From the NCBI GenBank assembly GCA_020072905.1, contig JAIQGB010000231.1, positions 1 through 7,157 on the forward strand: a DNA stretch of 7,157 nt, in the 5' to 3' direction. Origin of the DNA: Terriglobia bacterium (GTDB lineage: Bacteria > Acidobacteriota > Terriglobia > UBA7540). Positions 5,590 through 7,157 of this stretch are shown here, in pieces (within the stretch, counting starts at the first letter, position 1; every line of letters starts with the position of its first letter). Both the position numbers and the translations under genes were made by a program. The notes under the pieces are model-generated. The model saw only the letters and a program-made list of their open reading frames with translations, was not told the origin of the DNA and did no database searches.

Positions 5590-7068
5590 GTGGCATACAA
5601 AGACCTTCGTAGTTTCATCGCGCGCCTGGAATCGGTCGGTGAGCTCAAAAGGATTGTGGGCGAGGTCGACGTCGATCTGGAAATCACGGAGATCACCGAT
5701 CGCGTCTCGAAGGCGGGCGGCCCGGCGCTGCTTTTTGAGAAGCCCTGCTCGGCCAAGGACCGCTTGACCTACGCGATGCCGCTCGTCATCAACACGCTAG
5801 GTTCCAAGAAGCGGCTAGAGCTGGCGCTGGAAGTAGACTCCGTTGATGACGTGGCACGCCGCATCGAAGAGTTGCTGGAGATGAAGCCTCCGGAAGGGTT
5901 CTTCGACAAAGTCAAGCTGCTGCCCAAGCTTTCCGAGCTTGGCTCGTTCTTCCCCAAGACCGTCAAAGGCGGCCCGGTAAAGGACGTTGTGGAGACGGAC
6001 AATTTGTCGCTCGCGCGCCTCCCCATCATGAAGTGCTGGCCGCAGGATGGTGGCCGATTCATCACCTTCCCGATGGTGGTGACCCGCAGCCCCAAGACCG
6101 GCCGGCGCAACGTGGGCTGCTATCGCCTGCAGGTTTACGACGAGCGCACCACCGGCATGCACTGGCAAATCCACAAGGGGGGCGCGGAGCACTTCCGCTG
6201 GCTTGAGCGCCAAGGGAAGGGCCGGCGCATGGACGTGGCGGTCGCCATCGGTGCCGACCCGGCGACCATGCTCGCCGGAGTGCTCCCGCTGCCCGAGGAC
6301 GTCGACGAGTTCCTCTTCGCGGGATTCCTGCGCCAGGAGCCCATCGAGCTCGTGAAATGCGAGACGGTGGATTTGGAAGTCCCCGCCCACGCCGAAATCG
6401 TGCTGGAGGGTTACGTCGATCTCGACGACATCCGCGTCGAAGGTCCCTTTGGCGACCACACGGGCTACTACTCGCTCGAAGACAATTTCCCGGTGTTCCA
6501 TCTCACCTGCATCACGCGCCGCAAGGACCCGATCTACATCTCCACCATCGTCGGCGCCCCGCCCATGGAAGACTACTGGATGGGCTACGCCGTCGAGCGC
6601 ATTTTCCTGCCCCTGCTGCGCAAGCAGATGCCCGAAGTCGTGGACATGCACCTGCCGGCCGAGGGCATCTTCCACAACCTGATGATCGTCTCCATCCGCA
6701 AGAGCTATCCCGGCCACGCGCGCAAAGTGATGCACGCCCTCTGGGGCCTGCCCGGCGCGATGTTCACCAAGTGCATCGTCGTGGTCGATCACGACGTGGA
6801 CGTTCACAACCTCCGCGAAGTCACCTGGAAGGCTTTCAACCACATCGACCCCGAGCGCGATATCCAGTTCACGCTCGGCCCCGTGGACCAGCTCGAACAC
6901 GCCTCGCGCCTGCCCAATTTCGGCTCCAAGATGGGCGTCGACGCCACCACGAAGTGGCCCTCCGAAGGTTTTGCGCGCCCCTGGCCCGACGAAATCACCA
7001 TGGACCCGGAAGTGAAGAAGAAGATTGATGCAATGTGGTCACGCCTCGGCCTATTCACGGTAGAATAG
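5590..7068 (+). CDS. ubiD: UbiD-family prenylated-FMN-dependent decarboxylase
   Basis: UbiD-family enzymes are cytoplasmic and reversibly decarboxylate aromatic or unsaturated acids using prenylated FMN made by UbiX. E. coli UbiD acts on octaprenyl-4-hydroxybenzoate. The 492 aa fit the usual length (E. coli about 497) and the match is end to end. The N-terminus is YKDLRSFIARLESVGELKRI. NVGCYR at 174-179 supplies Asn174 (metal) and Arg179 (catalytic). His195 in QIHKGG and Glu240 in DEFLFAG are the expected metal/phosphate ligands. EGPFGDHTGYY at 284-294 supplies Glu284 and Asp289. Arg179, Glu284 and Asp289 together make up the family's R-E-E/D catalytic triad. GSKMGVDATTKWP at 445-457 is also close to E. 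coli UbiD. No key residue is missing, so the enzyme should be active. It starts at GTG with GAGGTG upstream. Acidobacteria generally carry menaquinone, so a menaquinone (futalosine-type) or aromatic-acid role is more likely than ubiquinone synthesis; this is inference, since no ubiA, ubiX or mqn gene is in the window. Confidence 0.94.
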   Translation: MAYKDLRSFIARLESVGELKRIVGEVDVDLEITEITDRVSKAGGPALLFEKPCSAKDRLTYAMPLVINTLGSKKRLELALEVDSVDDVARRIEELLEMKPPEGFFDKVKLLPKLSELGSFFPKTVKGGPVKDVVETDNLSLARLPIMKCWPQDGGRFITFPMVVTRSPKTGRRNVGCYRLQVYDERTTGMHWQIHKGGAEHFRWLERQGKGRRMDVAVAIGADPATMLAGVLPLPEDVDEFLFAGFLRQEPIELVKCETVDLEVPAHAEIVLEGYVDLDDIRVEGPFGDHTGYYSLEDNFPVFHLTCITRRKDPIYISTIVGAPPMEDYWMGYAVERIFLPLLRKQMPEVVDMHLPAEGIFHNLMIVSIRKSYPGHARKVMHALWGLPGAMFTKCIVVVDHDVDVHNLREVTWKAFNHIDPERDIQFTLGPVDQLEHASRLPNFGSKMGVDATTKWPSEGFARPWPDEITMDPEVKKKIDAMWSRLGLFTVE

Positions 7069-7074
7069 GGCCGG

Positions 7075-7157
7075 ATGCATTTCGAAGTCATTGGCGAGAT
7101 CATCGAGATCGAGACGATCGCCACTGGGCGCGGCATCCGAAGGCTCAAGTTCCTGCG
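7075..7157 (+). CDS. Start of a small uncharacterised protein (partial, right edge)
   Basis: An ATG 6 bp after the ubiD stop opens a frame that stays open to the edge: 27 codons plus two bases, beginning MHFEVIGEIIEIETIA and continuing with a basic stretch (GRGIRRLKFLR). The close spacing suggests co-transcription with ubiD. The ribosome binding site is weak, with only AGGG at 7067-7070 overlapping the ubiD stop, so coupling is likely if it is translated. The start resembles short conserved bacterial hypothetical proteins, but I cannot name a family with certainty and no function can be given. Confidence 0.6.
   Translation, partial: MHFEVIGEIIEIETIATGRGIRRLKFL

Noticed and set aside
5297..5756. 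Minus-strand small proteins with LSVVSCQ repeats
   Set aside because: They are products of the heptamer array read in three frames; none has a good start signal or conserved flanks.
5815..6900. Minus-strand open frame of 361 codons opposite ubiD
   Set aside because: ubiD is unmistakable on the plus strand across the same bases. The antisense product is rich in His, Asp and Val, as expected from reversed codons.

Overview
The window most likely comes from an acidobacterium (phylum Acidobacteriota) or a close relative. The DNA is GC-rich. It carries two adjacent secreted proteins of the 'VWFA-related Acidobacterial domain' type (TIGR03436), a family typical of that phylum. A high-copy perfect heptamer tandem repeat sits between genes. 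The assignment rests on protein family and style, not on an rRNA or other marker in the window.

Layout. Two divergent blocks flank a 412-bp intergenic region (5178-5589). Leftward (minus strand), a well-formed sigma70-type promoter (5272-5300) precedes a secreted VWFA-related protein of 597 aa (5177-3384). Twelve bases later comes a second, larger one of 797 aa with a glycine-rich insert (3371-978). After a 78-bp gap comes mutY, the A/G-specific adenine glycosylase, which starts at a TTG codon at 899 and runs off the left edge. The tight spacing, the Shine-Dalgarno that abuts the stop codon of the first gene, and the lack of a visible terminator suggest one transcription unit of VWFA-A, VWFA-B and mutY. 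Rightward (plus strand), a UbiD-family prenylated-FMN decarboxylase of 492 aa (5590-7068, GTG start) is followed after 6 bp by the start of a small uncharacterised gene (7075 to the right edge).

The intergenic region holds the leftward promoter and its leader of roughly 90 nt. It also holds an array of 13 perfect copies of CTGACAA plus a partial copy (5475-5568), which ends only 10 bp before the ubiD ribosome binding site. No convincing promoter for ubiD was seen outside the array.

How the parts fit. MutY is housekeeping DNA repair. UbiD probably serves quinone (menaquinone) or aromatic-acid decarboxylation. The VWFA proteins are exported and of unknown function. No classical defence, CRISPR or mobile system is visible. 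The items most worth following up are the heptamer array against the ubiD start, the apparent co-transcription of mutY with secreted VWA proteins, and the low-complexity glycine insert inside a VWA fold.
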